A DNA stretch of 64,000 nucleotides from Sphagnum compactum (GCA_965153455.1 OZ234502.1:8401495-8465494), one strand, 5' to 3'; numbered from the stretch's first letter, positions 23,101 through 36,077 are shown. The notes: a model not told the origin generated them from the sequence alone. Program-made: numbers and translations.

Positions 23101-25466
23101 AGCCTTCCTGAACTGTGGAGGAAAAAAATGTAGGGTAACGAACGTTCCACTTATACTGAACAAGTCTGAGCGAGTTATTTTGTAATAATGAATATTATTA
23201 ACTTTTCTTACTGTTCAATTGGAGGAAAACTTCAAAGATAATGTACTTTCGCCTACTGATATATGGTTCAGAAAATTGTTAAAAAATTATAGCAAGATGG
23301 TAGAAAATATAGACTTGAGCCTTGTAAAATTATAAATGTAAAAAAGTATATTCTTGAAGAAATTTGAAATGACAATGTACCAAAGGAAATCTGATGTATA
23401 AAGTAGGCCTTTACCCATCTAGAAAAATGATAAAATATTAGGTATAACCTTTCCTTCTTTTATTTTCAATTTCGTTGTTCAAAATGTTGATGAATTTTTC
23501 CAATGTTTTTGGCAAGGTTATTTCAAATTCACATCGGAAAATGAAAAAGTTCAAAAAAATGTAATATGTATTGGAGCTGCAGTGCGAAAATTCAAAAATA
23601 GAAATAACGCTGGACTGAAAGAAAAATTCATAATGTTGATAATCATCAATATTTTTCTTGGCCATTTGAAATGCCTTGTGACATTGACGAAATTGTGTTG
23701 TTGATCAAAAAACAATACCTCAATTTGACTATATTTACATATCAATGTACAGAACCTTAAAACATTTTTTCATGTTACATTAAATGTGATGAATTTGTTT
23801 TTTCAAATTATGATACATTTTTTTCTTAAGAAAGAAATTTGTGTCACAATAGTTTTAAAAACATTTTTCACATAATGGCGAAATTTGACTAAAATAAACA
23901 ATTTGAGACTTTTGTTTTTAACTCAACATGGAATGATGTGGAATATTGAAAACAATTAATTAGTTAATTGGCATTAGGGTGAATTTTGTGCCTCACCTGA
24001 AATTTCCTAGGTGATGTATTTTTTCCAATGTATAAAATTATCACACAAGAAATGGAGTATTTTATGATATTTCTACAAAGGTGATTTCTTTGGCAAAATC
24101 TTACTTTAATGAAAACTATGTGAGATAATGGCCATTGATGAGACCTTTCTTGCAACCACCTTCCACCCTACTACGTGCACACAATGGCCATTATGTAGTA
24201 TGTATCTACAACATGGAAATAAATGAACATGTTAACATCTATAAAGACCATGGATATGAAATGTTCCCTGTAGAGCTTTCAATAAAAGATACATAACACT
24301 TGCAAATATGGTGGGTATGTAAGTTATGCTTAAAATAATATTGAAGATTGCTGATTCAAATAGTTTATTAAATGGTGTCCATGTTGCAATAAAAGACTTT
24401 TATACTTTCATTTGTATTGCAGGCGTGCAAGGAACTGTACCCGCCCAAAGAAAATGAACTTTTATCATTGGCTGCTTCTTCAGGAAATGTTGAAATTTTA
24501 CAACTTCTCTTGCAAAAGGATGATGTTGATAAATTGAATGTTGTTTGTCATTCGTGTCGAGCTCCACCCCTACATCTTGCGGTAAAAGAAAAGCTATTGA
24601 ACCGCAGGGCAGGCCCCCGAGCTTTCGATGATTGGCTTCATTGTAATGACTTCATAAGTATAGAAGTATTGGAGAAAAGGTTGCGAACACAAGACCCCAA
24701 AAAAGATAGTGCACTTACCAATATAGATAAAACTAAATATGGTGTTCAGAATATAAAGATAAATCAATACAATGCAAGAAAAGCATGTGCCAACTTATTA
24801 TTGCAAGCCGGTGCTGACATATTGATAACAGACAAGGACAAGTGCATGGCAGATCCTGGACCATGGGCACCTAATGAAGCAAGAATATGGTGGTACGAAT
24901 TGGTTGCAAAAGAAACTCTCAACATCAAAAATGACTTAAATGCCGCTGGGACTGGAACTGCCGTAGTAGCAACTCTTGTTGCAACGGCATCCTTTGTGGG
25001 TCCATTGCAACCACCCCTTAATTATGTAGCAATGTCGTTTGGAACAGCCACTGTAGATGCTGGGGTACAAGTAACAGAGTTACTGATCAAAGTATTTCTA
25101 GTGAGCAATAGTTTGTCATTTTATCTTGCCATCACATCTATCATGTTAGCCATTATGCCATCTCTTCCTATTCCAAAAGAGGGTCTTGTGTCTGGGCCAT
25201 GTGATGACCTAAAACGAAGTCAAAGGACCATATCCATAGCCATAGGGATGCTTTTAGCATCCATTATTAGTGTGCTTATTTCTTTTGCAGCTTCTTCACT
25301 TGTAGTGATACCTTTGCAGCATGGGGGGCTAATGGCTTATAGTACATCAATAGGTGGATTAATATGTTGTATAGGGATTTTTTTCTTTTTTTTACGTTTT
25401 TTGAGATTGATTTGCCCTCAAAATACTTTCATTAAAATGTTGTACCAAAGGATTGGTAAACTTTAA
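20164..25466 (+). CDS. Ankyrin-repeat protein with PGG-type membrane domain (ACD6/ITN1-like)
   Basis: Proposed exons are 20164-20388, 20839-20867, 21142-21240, 21562-22765 and 24423-25466. All introns are GT-AG, the frame stays open, and the product is 866 residues. The start ATG has A at -3. Residues 1-75 hold an imperfect repeat built on MPEIG/MPEVG. Ankyrin-like segments lie at about 148-203 (GRSVLHVAVMQGCLELVREL), 410-431 (GRTVLHWAVAHD), 532-549 (LLSLAASSGNVEILQLLL) and 642-659. A PGG-type domain starts at about 688 (NDLNAAGTGTAVVATLVATA), followed by four hydrophobic segments near 698-712, 743-767, 789-815 and 829-849. Known relatives are plasma- or endomembrane proteins, several linked to salicylate or stress responses. 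The exact role here is unknown. Exons 4-5 are firm. Exons 1-3 are weaker, because the third acceptor (gctaaag) has a poor pyrimidine tract. The final intron is 1657 bases. Confidence 0.85.
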
Positions 25467-27562
25467 AAGTATCAGGATTTATCAACAAATTAGCTTTGAG
25501 CTCTAATTGATCTCAAGCACTTCATGTGTGGTAGGCTGCAACATCCATACTATGGTGAAAGAGAATTGAAGACAATATATGTTTGGTGGGTACTACTAGA
25601 GAATAGAACAAGAGAAGTATGCAAGGCCCTTCAATAGCCGATGGTATCGAATGGAATTGTGAGCTCTGACTTTGGGATGGACTAATTCATTAATGGTGAA
25701 TCCATGACTTATGTAGATGGTAAGTATTTTTAATTATGTCAAGTAATTGGCATATCCTCTTTTAGTTTAAGCTCTTTTAATTGTCCCTTGTGCTTTCTTT
25801 AACATTAAAAGAATAGGTGATTTCAATAGTTTCATTACCCATCAAATGTGTACTTTACATATCTTTGTTCTAAATCATTACTTTTTGGTCCAAGTAGGAA
25901 AGCCTAATGTGTTGCCAAGATGTTATTGCAACTTTGTCATTATGAGGAGTGAAATTAAATATAAAATTGTGGATTTTTTGGAAGATTTCAAATGATGGTA
26001 GCAAGTAAGTTGCCCAAGTATTCTTTGGAAGATTTGAAATGATGGTATCAAGCAAGTTGCCCAAGTGTGCAATGGTTATGAATAGAGTTTGATTAAATTC
26101 ACTATTTGTTGTCTAGTTCACAGATTCCATACAGGTCTTTTTCAATCATTACCAATTGTCATGGAATCTTTTTGTTTAGTGGTCTTTTTTACCTATTTGT
26201 ACGAAAGCTTAACCTTGTGAATTCATTGTGATAAAGATTGAAAAGAAACATATTAGTGTGTTCATTTACCAACGTGGCATTGTTTTTTTTAGGCTAATTC
26301 TTTAGTCATGTGTTTTGGGTATTTGAGTGAAGGTATCTTTGAGCTTCCAAGGCAAAACATTGGAGCATGGAAATCTGCAACTATGAAGGAAGATTTTAAT
26401 ATTCCAAGAAGGAAGTATAATGGTGTGTCCAACAAACATGGGGAATATACAATGTTCTACTATTGGACAATTTTATTCTTCTTTACTAATATGTTGTAGC
26501 AACTGGCTTAGTCTATAGCCAAATTGTGGGATTTAATGGTCTCACGTACATGGACATATATGTGAGTATGAAAGGTCTTATCTTATTTTGAGATTTTTAA
26601 TACGGTCCCCATAGCTTATGCATTGAAATTTGATGATTTTCATGGTTGGGCTAGTGGCCATCTATGGGCATGCTACCTATTATGATTGATGGAGACCTCG
26701 GAATGTAGAGACCTCAAGAGTTCCTGGGAAGAAATTGATGCAACCCTTTATATATCTTGTGATAACAAACCTTGATTGCACTTTCAATGTTCTTTTCTTT
26801 AAAGTTTATATGATGTCAAAACAACTATGCATAAGAAATTTCTTTTAACTAAACAAACTCTATTTGTTGTTATACACTTGTTTTTTGTAATCGTACATTT
26901 GAAATCCAATGTGTGGCAGTTAAGCAATCTTTACATGTAAATCAAATTGTCAAAGAAAGGTGGGAAGGATACCTAATTTGTATTCTTTGCATATGAAGAA
27001 GTTTCACTTTCAATAGTCCCAATCCTTTTGATGAGGGCCTAACTTAGATTAACTATCACTATCACTTGTTTGAAAAGTGGTCCAAACAAAGAAGCCCAAG
27101 TTTTCGTATCTCCAATAGTTTTTGTTTTTCAAAGAATTTAACATAGAAGTAAGATGAAGATGATGTATTATCTAGAAAAACCTTAGGTGAAGAAGGGAGT
27201 GAACAATTTGCTTTCCTAGGCAGCTATTAGGGAGGAAGAAAAGTTCCAACCTATTTAGTAAACAATGCATAATCTCTTGGCAAGCATTTTAATCTTTTAT
27301 TTTTATGTGCACATGCAATTTCTTGCCTAATCAAACCCTAAATCTTTTGTCCAAATACTCACCAAACGCTTTGTTACCATGTAAATCATTTGGGTTGGCA
27401 TTAGGCATGTAGTTCTTAGTTTTGAAAATCTTTCAACCAACGATGCAAATCTTTTTCTTTTCATTTAAAAAAATTGAGTTTAGGCACATGGTTGATATGA
27501 TTGGTTACATTTTATTGGTGGTGTGATCGTAGTAACTAAAAAAAGCTCAATTTTGACCTATG
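25467..27562. other. Region downstream of gene 1, no gene recognised
   Basis: It probably contains the 3' UTR of gene 1, but no clear AATAAA signal was seen. Later readings such as 26308-26499 show no known motif. A short tandem duplication lies at 25981-26068. Confidence 0.4.
25981..26068. repeat. Tandem duplication, 47-bp period
   Basis: gaagatttcaaatgatggta at 25981 recurs at 26028 as gaagatttgaaatgatggta. The copies continue with gcaagtaagttgcccaagt and tcaagcaagttgcccaagt. Confidence 0.7.
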
Positions 27563-27796
27563 CATAGTAGGTAGAACCAGACCTAGTTTACAATCAAACT
27601 TGCCTAAAAAAATTTAAAAGCTGAACCCAAAACAGGGGTTTTTTGAAATTGAAGAATTAGGTCCAAAACCGGACTATAGGTATTGTCAAAACGTTTTTAA
27701 AATCCCTGAATTGGAACCAAAGATTCTTTCTAATTAAAAAAAATGTTGGAACTGTGACTGAAGGTTGTCTTGAAAAGTGAGAACTAGTCAACACTG
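27563..27796. mobile_element. Probable miniature hAT-like element (weak)
   Basis: The right end reads gtgagaactagtcaacactg, and the left end is a degenerate catagtaggtagaacc. The interior is rich in ggaacc/ggttcc-like words. No target duplication was found, so the left boundary is uncertain. Confidence 0.35.
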
Positions 27797-27888
27797 GTTC
27801 ACACAATGTGTAGGACAATGTACATTCGTGTAGGAGAAAGCCCCATATTTGGGGCATTCTGAATTGAGGGTCTATTCCATGGCCTTAC

Positions 27889-28288
27889 GAGTGGTAGGCA
27901 GTTTTTCACTTTTATGAAGAACCTCTAGTTCGAGTTCTTTAAAAAAAACTCACATTCATCCTGCTCTGGATCCACATTTGACTGGAACTAGGAACCCAAC
28001 TTTGGGTTCGGTTCTTCAAAAAATATGGATTCCATTTATGAAAATCAAACCCAGTTTCAGTTGTCTTCTTTGAAACCCATACCAAAATCAGGGGTTTACT
28101 AGTTGTTAGCAATGGTTCTAGCCAATTATGTAGGGGAAAAAATATAATCCAAATCCAATTACGGTCCTAAAAATTAAAAAACTTGGTTCTGATTCCAATT
28201 ACAATCATGGAATTTGGACCAGTTTGTTGGAACCAGAATTAGAACTTCTAGTTCCAAACCATCAAATGTGGGCGACCGACCAACACTG
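27889..28288. mobile_element. Miniature hAT-like element, about 400 bp
   Basis: The left end gagtggtaggcagtttttcac resembles the hAT-type terminus of 29186-29993, and the right end is accgaccaacactg. The flanking octamers ggccttac and gctcttac agree at 6 of 8 positions, which fits an old 8-bp target duplication. The interior repeats ggttc, gttcc and ggaac words. Confidence 0.5.
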
Positions 28289-28991
28289 GCTCTTACCTGG
28301 CATAAAAAATCTGCATGAGGCTTCATGATGAAGAAGTCCCAAAATTTTCTTAATTTTGTTGTGAAGTCACTAGAGGAGGGTTCCTTCTCCTCAAGCATTG
28401 CCACTAGCCTACTGTTATTGAAATTGTATTGTGAAATCTGAAGCGAAGTGAGCCAACAGGTACCATCCCATTATGGATTAGGTAACTGACAAGAGGGAGC
28501 CGGTTCCCAGGAGTAACCAGTTTTCAAGAGGCAAAATAAGTTCCCTCATGGGACAAAGTAACAGTCAGGATTGGATGCTATGTGAGGAGGTCGCTTTGCT
28601 TGCATGTGCAAAAGAGGAGAGGAATTATGAGTTGTAATTCCGTGGTGGGCAGGCACTGATGTGCTGACACGTCCATTTATCTCTCTTGAAAAGAGGTTAC
28701 CCCTAGGATAAAGCCTGGCTTTTCCTCAATATGGGGCCCCATGAAGAGGAGGTGTGAGTGGGCCTGAATCTATCCGTTAAAGCTTGGGCCCAAGGGCTGG
28801 ACAAGGTGTTAATTATTGCCCCCAAATAAAAACTTTAATCTTTTTCTTGTGATATCAGGCACGTATCTGGAGGGTACCCACCGGGTTTATGGAAAGAAAA
28901 CAATGTGGAGCATTTTGGAAAATGGAATGTCTGCACTTGTCCGAAATGCCCTGCTGCCTTCTATGCTGTGTAAGTCTACTTTCAAATACAA
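28289..28991. other. Intergenic DNA, no gene recognised
   Basis: A short plus-strand reading near 28900 gives NVCTCPKCPAAFYAV. The Cys spacing is suggestive, but it is too short to name. Nothing else was assigned. Confidence 0.35.
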
Positions 28992-29177
28992 TAGGAAAAA
29001 GTTTCAGAGGGCTTTATATTGATGTCCTGTGGACAAAAAATGCCTTTCCATTGTATTCTCGTCCCGTAGTTACCACTTTGGTTTATACTCACCATCCGAA
29101 TGTATGTACTATGTACCTACCTTTGTAGCCAGCAAGCGCCCTACCTACTGATCTATGCTACTTACCCACTTACATAG

Positions 29178-29185
29178 GTAGTTAC
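29178..29185. other. 8-bp target-site duplication (left)
   Basis: gtagttac here and gtagttat at 29994-30001 flank the element. The uninterrupted site gtagttac is seen once at 35966-35973. Confidence 0.75.
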
Positions 29186-29993
29186 CAGTGTTGGGTGGTT
29201 CTCACCTGTCAGCTAAAACCGACACCAGTTTTCAAGTCTGGTTCTCAATGGAGAACCAGCCAGTGAGAATTGAAGATGAGGATTGCCATGAGAACCGGAT
29301 TGAAGGTTCTCACCCGAGGTGAGCATCACCTAGGTTCTCACCTGCCATAAAATCTGATCGGTTCTCACATTTTGGAAAGGGTCCGGTTCTCATGGTGAAA
29401 AATAAAAATAAATATTACAGTTATCCGGAAAGTCATGCCCTGTTGGGCCTGAGTTGCACCCCCCATTTGATGCTTCATCCCCTCTTGGCCATTGTCTCCA
29501 AAGTCAGGAAATTTTATTAAACAAGGGTATGAAATACTGAGACTCAGCAGTAAATGCACCAGGGTCGAGAACATTTGTAGCTGCAGTACATATACCAGCA
29601 AGAGTGATTGGTTGAAAACGTTCGGGTGAAGAAAGGACAGAGCAAACTCAGTTTAGCACCAAATTTGCTGCTAAACTGAGTTTCATGCCACAAAAAAAAT
29701 GTTGATTGTCAGAAAAGAAACACAAAAACCCAAAAAAAAATGTAAGATAAATATATAACAAAAAAATCATGATTTGTGAGAATCGGCCTTTGAGAATCGT
29801 CCTTGAAAACCAGCAGTTCAAAATTTTGTGAGAATCACTAACTCTGAAATTCGCCTAATCCAGACTTTTTTTTAATTCTGAAAACCAGGGTGATTCTCAG
29901 AATGGGGATTAAAGAACCGAAGTGATTCTTAAAATCTGCCCCAAAAACTGGAACCCATGGTTCTCTCAAAAAAGTGAGAACTGCCCAACACTC
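29186..29993. mobile_element. Non-autonomous hAT element, 808 bp, with empty-site proof
   Basis: The left end is cagtgttgggtggttctcac and the right end is gtgagaactgcccaacactc. They are reverse complements except for three positions, including the outermost base. CAGTGTTGGG-type ends and an 8-bp duplication are hAT hallmarks. The word ggttctcac or its complement gtgagaacc recurs many times inside, mainly in the two subterminal parts. There is no transposase frame. The paralogous unoccupied site at 35966-35973 fixes both boundaries. Confidence 0.85.
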
Positions 29994-30344
29994 GTAGTTA
30001 TGAAGATAATGGTCTTGAGGAGACCCCTTGTTTTGAGTGTTTCAACTTGTTGGACCCATGTGCACTGAGAAAATTCTAAGGGACGCACAAGAATGACAAC
30101 AATCTAGCCTTTTCTTTAAGGATTTTGTAATTTTGAGGAAGTGGCTCTTAGACATATAATTGGAGTGCATATTTAGCAAATGTTTTATTGTGGAACTTCT
30201 GGCTACACAAAATTTCAATAAATAGAAATATGGCTATGTGCAATAAAAAAAAATTCATTACAAGTTGGCAAAATATGGAAATTTGCACCAACAAAAACTG
30301 GTGAAATGTACATCACATAATCTAAAATATGGCTACAGAACCTA

Positions 30345-30397
30345 TATACGACATAGCTCTATGGGGATGCACATTGCACTACCATCTATGTAGTATA
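30345..30397. other. Stem-loop at the left end of hAT-like copy B
   Basis: This is the counterpart of 7-59: 30345-30356 pairs with 30386-30397 with one mismatch, and 30361-30364 pairs with 30382-30385. Two pairs differ from copy A on both strands (T-A to C-G and A-T to G-C). Confidence 0.6.
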
Positions 30398-31355
30398 GAA
30401 CTATTTGTGTGTAGAACTCTCTCAAACTTGAATAAACTCCTTTTTCATTATTGGGTGATTGTTCACAACAAGAGTTAGAATTAGAACTTAGGACACACTA
30501 TGAACATTGCAAATAGACACAAAATTACAATGGACATTTGACATTGGATGATTAAACACAAATGCTCAAACACAATGGAGTCTAGCCTTACAACATACAT
30601 ATGACACACAAGTTCAAACTCAAAATTGGATTGTATATGATAGAACATAATATTGGACAATGGACATATATTAAATATTCACTTCAAATAAGGGGCACCC
30701 AAAACAAATAGATAACGATTTTCAAACTTGTTTTTAAAACTTCAATTAAACATCAAGATTCAAATTAAAATTCAGAATTTCAAACCAAGATGCAAACAAA
30801 CTTAGAAATACAATGCTTCAACTAGACTTAAACATATAAAGTCAAAACCTTCAAACAAGCAAAGACAGATTTAGACACAAACTTATAGACAAACTCATGA
30901 AAACTCAAGTTTTAAATAAACATACATTCTCTAACCTAAACATAATAAAAAGACACAAAATTAGACATGTTCATTGCTCAAACAAACATAGACTCAAAAA
31001 AACTCATATGTTAGACACAAATTCACAAACTATCTAATTCAAACAAAATTTAAAATACACAAAATCAAAAATACTCACTATTCAAAAATAGATTCAAAGT
31101 CATACAAATTACAAATGTAAATAAAATGTGCACATAATTAACTAAACACATAGACATAGAATCACAGAATCAAATAGACTCAATAAAACAAAATCAAACA
31201 GACCTTCAATGGTGCATCTTCAACTTCAACCCTAAACATAATGTTATAATTTCCTTAGCAAAAAACCACCCAACTCTAACTAGAATTTGTCATCATTGAA
31301 AGCTGAAAAGGCCTTAAATTATTTCCATAACTCAATCCAAATTTCGCCTAAGTTT

Positions 31356-31700
31356 TTACTGCTTCCAATCATCAAAACATGCATCGTATGGGAAGGTGTT
31401 CAAAGTGAAAAAAGGTTGGGAATATATCCTAACAATCGTGTGCAGGTGTTCGTTGAAGCAATTCCTCAATTTTGACTTCATGAAAAATAATGTGGAAAAT
31501 GTGCGTTCATCTTCCACTAAACCCAGCACTTGCACTGATGTTATCCTTGCCAACTTGAAACATTTCGGAAATGAATGCTTCAAGATGCAGGAAGCCTCCA
31601 ATATTCTCCAAAGTTGTGCAAAAGGATTGACATGAAATGGAGCCTCCATTACTACAATAACATTGGACTTCATGGTAATCTTGAAGATGTTAGCTTGCAT
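31356..31700 (-). pseudogene. hAT transposase C-terminal block, copy B
   Basis: This 114-residue minus-strand reading is the longest intact piece of the family here. It includes FKITMKSNVIVVMEAPF, VLGLVEDERTFSTL, FMKSKLRNCF and SQPFFTLNTFPYDACF. The VEDERTFSTL-FMKSKLRN run is the best family marker in the window. It is the C-terminal, dimerisation-type region of a hAT transposase. Upstream parts of the protein are in other frames. Confidence 0.65.
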
Positions 31701-32989
31701 CTCAAGACCACTTGTGGATTAAATGGATGGACTAGCCACTTTTAAAGATGTATTTTAGTTTGAAAGTTTGATAAGTTCCAAATGTCGTTCAATGCAATAG
31801 TGTGATTGGATCAACTCTAAATGACAACTAAAATTATCCTCCACATGAGTTTGAAACCAATATTGGGGATAGCAAATTCCCATAGTGTCCATGATATGAG
31901 ACATTGGAAACCTTGAGCTTAATTCCAGAATTAATGATTCTGTTACAACTGCAAATAAAACCTTTCAAGGGATAAATGATTACAAGGTCACAAATTGCTG
32001 CCAAACATCTAGATTCTAGTGGTAAAACTTGAAAACAGTAGAAAAAATGTAATAAATTACATAGAGATTCAAACATACCCTTCTTTTCTATTGTTTAGAA
32101 TGTTCAAATAGACTTCTAAACTTATAAATAAACTAAACTATTCAAACTTAGATAGACAAAAACAAACTTAGACTCAAACAAAGACAAACTCAACTTGAAA
32201 CAAAAATAGACTCAACTTAAGATAAAAACAAACATATATAAAAACAAATTCAAATAAACAAAGATAAATTCAATCTCCAGACTAAGATATATTCAAAGAG
32301 ACAAAGATAGACTCAAACTTCAAAAATAAATTCAAAAACGCATTCGAACTTCAAAAAAACAAAGACAAATTTAAACAAAGACAGATAAATTCAAACAAAG
32401 ACTTACAAACTACTATTTTTTCCTATAGAGTCCAAATTCAAGTAGACTTAAGTTTAGAGCCTTAGACTGATTCATATTGATTCAAGCAAAAACTCAAACT
32501 AACTTAGATTGACTCAACTAACTTAGATAAACATTCAAACAAATTCAAACATGCAACAATTCAAACCCTAACCCTAAACCATGACTAAAACAAAGACTTT
32601 AATTTAAACACACTCAACTTATAAAAACCTAAAGGGACTTAGGTAGATTGACAAATTTAAACAAACTTGAGTAGACATAAAATCATAGACGAAAAAATAT
32701 TCAAACAGAAAAGGATTGACATAAACAAAGACAATAAAAAAAGTCAAGCATATTCAGAATGTATTCATTACTCAGATAAACATAGATTCAAACAACCTCA
32801 AATGAAGACAATCTCAAAATGGGTTGAAACAAGAAACCTGAACAAAATGCCTTTGCAGCATCCATAAGACCATTGAAGATCTCCTAAGACACTTGCATCT
32901 TTTGCCCATGGGCATCTAAACTTGTAACCCAAAAAATAAAACCCGCAAAATCAAATCATAAATATTCAACACCTGAGGTGTTGAGGTCC

Positions 32990-34380
32990 AAGGAACTTGC
33001 TTTCAACTTCAGATGCACTATGTTGTGAATGTAATCAATCAAATCATGGAACTCCTTGAAAACATCAGATGTATTCTTCATGGTAGGATTTGAATAATGA
33101 ATATACAATTGTCCTTGGCAAATCTTGATTGTTACAACATAATCACAAACAAAACATCCCTCTTATGTACAATTTAATCAACACATGGATAGTCTCCAAC
33201 ATTGCATCAAACAAAACAGTGAAATGAATAAATTCACATCACAATCAAACTTGAGATTCACCCAAGCAACCATCAGAAATGGACTCCCTTCAACCATCTT
33301 TGTAACTAATGGCATGTACATGAAGAGAACCCATTTGATGGACTAAGCATGCTAATCTAGTGTGTTTTTACATTTTGCAAGATCTTGTTCCCCTTCGCCT
33401 TCACCAAATCTGCAAGCTTCAAGAACACAAGGTGCCTTTTCAGGCTATGAGAAAATATGAATATAGTGAGTGAAGCAAATATTTTATGCATTTTACAAAA
33501 GGGATATGAAAAAGAATTCACATTGCTAAATTAATGTGATGTGCAATGCAATGAATGTCTTCCACGTGGGGAGCATATTTATCTTGTAGTTGGCGTGTAA
33601 CACCATTTCTCACCCCTTAGAACACATTTACACCATCAATGCCAAATGACAATAATTTTGCAACAACATTTATATTAGAAACACTTACATGTTTTTTTAA
33701 AGCATCCATGATCACTTTAGTTAGATTATCAAAGCTTCCTCCTTAAGTGACTTGTTTTAAATAAATCATTGTACAAGTAAATGACACCAATCTCGAACAA
33801 CGTAGCAATGAATTGAAATCCACCGATTGGTTATCAATCATGGTGACTTCATCACACAAAACAACAAGATACCTTGAACTTACAACAATCTTTCAAATTT
33901 TGTTAAAGACCTACTTATGTAAGCATTCAACCATTATCCAACCAGAAGAATCATTTTAGTGATTTTTAAGGTTTACAGGAACATTGAGAAAGGAAAAAAA
34001 TGGTTTCATGGCCTCAAATTCCAACATAGGACAACCTTGCTATACAAATGCAAAATGGTGGCAAATTGTTACCTTTTTTTTCCTCTTTCCCCCTTCAAAC
34101 CTTCCTAAATCACTTGTTCAACATGGAAATATGACTTTGTTGAGAATAAATTACCTCATTCTTGGCATGGGTGCTTTTATTGTTCACATAAAACTCCCTT
34201 TCCTTCTTACCCAAATGTGACATATTTCAACTGCTTTTGTCTTTCTCGCATGCTTTTCAAGCATGTCCAATTTAGGACCCAAAATAACCTCCTTTCCCTT
34301 CATAGCCGAACACACAATGCATTTCACACGGTTGATCTCTCCAAAATCACTCTTGAGCATTTTTGCCCACGAAAACTATG
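32990..34380 (-). pseudogene. hAT-like transposase core and zinc-finger region, copy B
   Basis: The sequence follows 2390-3746 of copy A with small insertions and deletions. The Cys pair and KHA-like segment lie at about 34190-34340. Frames are broken throughout, more so than in copy A. Confidence 0.55.
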
Positions 34381-35189
34381 TAGCTTTGATGTTTTTGAAC
34401 TTATGAGAAACATCATAATTTTTCTGAATTTTTTTTGACAATGGTTTATCTTGTTCATTTGCCAAAACCTAGATCTCAAACAAGTTGGGTGTAACAGGGG
34501 GTGAAGGTCAGTAAACCACCTGAACACACCAATTGCACAATAGGATTATTGCGCTTTGATTCGAAGTTTGATGCAACCTTGGTGCCGCTGAAGCTTGCCT
34601 TAGAAGAAAGCATTACTAAAAACTTAGGTGGGATCACCGAAGTATAGAAAATATTGTTGCATATGTCAAAATCCTTTTGAGGTGTACCAAAAAGGAGATC
34701 ACAACATCATGATACTAATTGTTTCAGATTTATAGTGGTCTAAATTACCGTACCCCTAAAATAAGACACATTTTTGTTCATTTATGTTCATTACTATGTA
34801 TGTGAATAAAGAATTAAGGAGTTCACAAAGGAGTATACTAATTTTCATCCTTAGTGATACAGCTTAAATTCTTTTCCCAAAGCCAGATTGATATTCTTCT
34901 CAAGAACTATGGGTAATGCTTAAACACGTTTGGGCATGATATGAAGACAATATGTCTCCGTGTGTCCATTATTGTATGTTAAAAAAATGCATAAACACGA
35001 GCTAAAATGTGTTTAGGTAGCACCAATTTTTGGGCTTCACCATATGTTTCTTCATTGAACAATTATAGCAGACATGGGAAAAAAAAATGTAGCAGGACTT
35101 TTATACTACCTGTGTTTAGGACCCTTTGCTGATTTAATGTCAAGGATGGGGCATGCCCTTGTCAAAGTAAGTTAGGTTCCATCATGTAA

Positions 35190-35807
35190 GTTAGGACAGC
35201 CTTAGGGAAGGGTTCTCAAGTGTCTCCTCCTTAAGAAAGTTAGGTTTTCCAAAGACATGATGTGTGACATGTTAAGCACATTTTGGGTGTGTAATAGACA
35301 TTAGTCAACTATTACAAACCCACAACGTGCATACATGACACCCATCATGTCTTTGGGTAGCATCATGATTATGACCATACACATTAAAACTGGGCAAATG
35401 GGCAGACAGTAAAAAAAGAAAAGCAGGCAGCAATTTTGTATTGCCTACAATAAGGACCCATTACTTATTTAACAAAGTCGGGTAGACCATGAGCCCAGAA
35501 AGTTATGATTGGTTCTTAAGAAAACCAGTCAAGAAAGTTGTTTTCCCACCTCATAAAACCCTATGCCATTGTGTTAATATATTGGACATCATGTCACATG
35601 AGGTAACACAACAAGTGAACATTCTAAAAAGTGAAATGCATGCAAAGCTAGGTGTTTCATTTTTTGAAATGCCCATATTACTTTTTTTAAATAAAAAAGC
35701 TTACCATGATACCTAGTGGGTACCCATATGATACCCATTGGGCATCACCCAAAAAAGTTGTATGTCTTTTTTACCGTGATACGCAACAGGTGCCCAGTTG
35801 GTACCCT
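35190..35807. other. Spacer between copy B and the right direct repeat
   Basis: It contains a MITE-like start at 35392-35412 (gggcaaatgggcagac), the same word as the termini at 17966-18084. It also holds a two-fold repeat of tgatac-c-a--gggtaccca words at 35707-35805. No gene was seen. Confidence 0.4.
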
Positions 35808-36077
35808 TAGGAAAAAGTTTTAGAGGTCTTTATATTGATGGCCTGTGGACAAGAAATGCTTTTCCATTGTATTCTTGTCCCATAGTTACCACTTTGGTTT
35901 ATACTAACCTTTGTAGGCAGCAAGTGCCCTACCTACTGATCTACGCTACTTACCCACTTACATAGGTAGTTACTAAGATAATCGGCTTGAGGAGACTCCA
36001 TCAATTGAGTGTTTCCACTTGTTGGACCCATGTGCCGTGAGAAAAGTGTAAGGGACTCACAAGAACGACTCCAATCT
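35808..36077 (+). repeat. Dispersed direct repeat, right copy (uninterrupted)
   Basis: This is the partner of 28992-30105. It carries the empty target site gtagttac at 35966-35973 followed by taagataatcgg. Confidence 0.75.

Larger units (their letters stand above)
28992..30105 (+). repeat. Dispersed direct repeat, left copy (interrupted)
   Basis: 28992-29185 plus 29994-30105 match 35808-36077 in the same orientation, for example ttgatgtcctgtggacaaaa and gttggacccatgtgc. The left copy is split by the element at 29186-29993. The right copy lacks it and also lacks about 20 bases near 29097. The two copies lie on either side of hAT-like copy B. Another degenerate copy is visible at about 40340-40450. 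Confidence 0.75.
30339..35189 (-). mobile_element. hAT-like DNA transposon, copy B (degenerate)
   Basis: This is the second near-complete copy of the element at 1-4564. It has the same layout on the minus strand: a zinc-finger-like block at the high-coordinate side, the transposase core in the middle and the C-terminal block at 31356-31700. It carries about 190 bases near 31113-31305 that copy A lacks, while ORF breaks differ between copies. It is flanked by the direct repeat pair 28992-30105 and 35808-36077, although about 230 and 620 bases separate them from its ends. Confidence 0.75.

Noticed and set aside
28880-28980. Short Cys-containing peptide (CTCPKCP)
   Set aside because: Only about 35 residues, with no start context or partner Cys/His residues. 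It may be chance.
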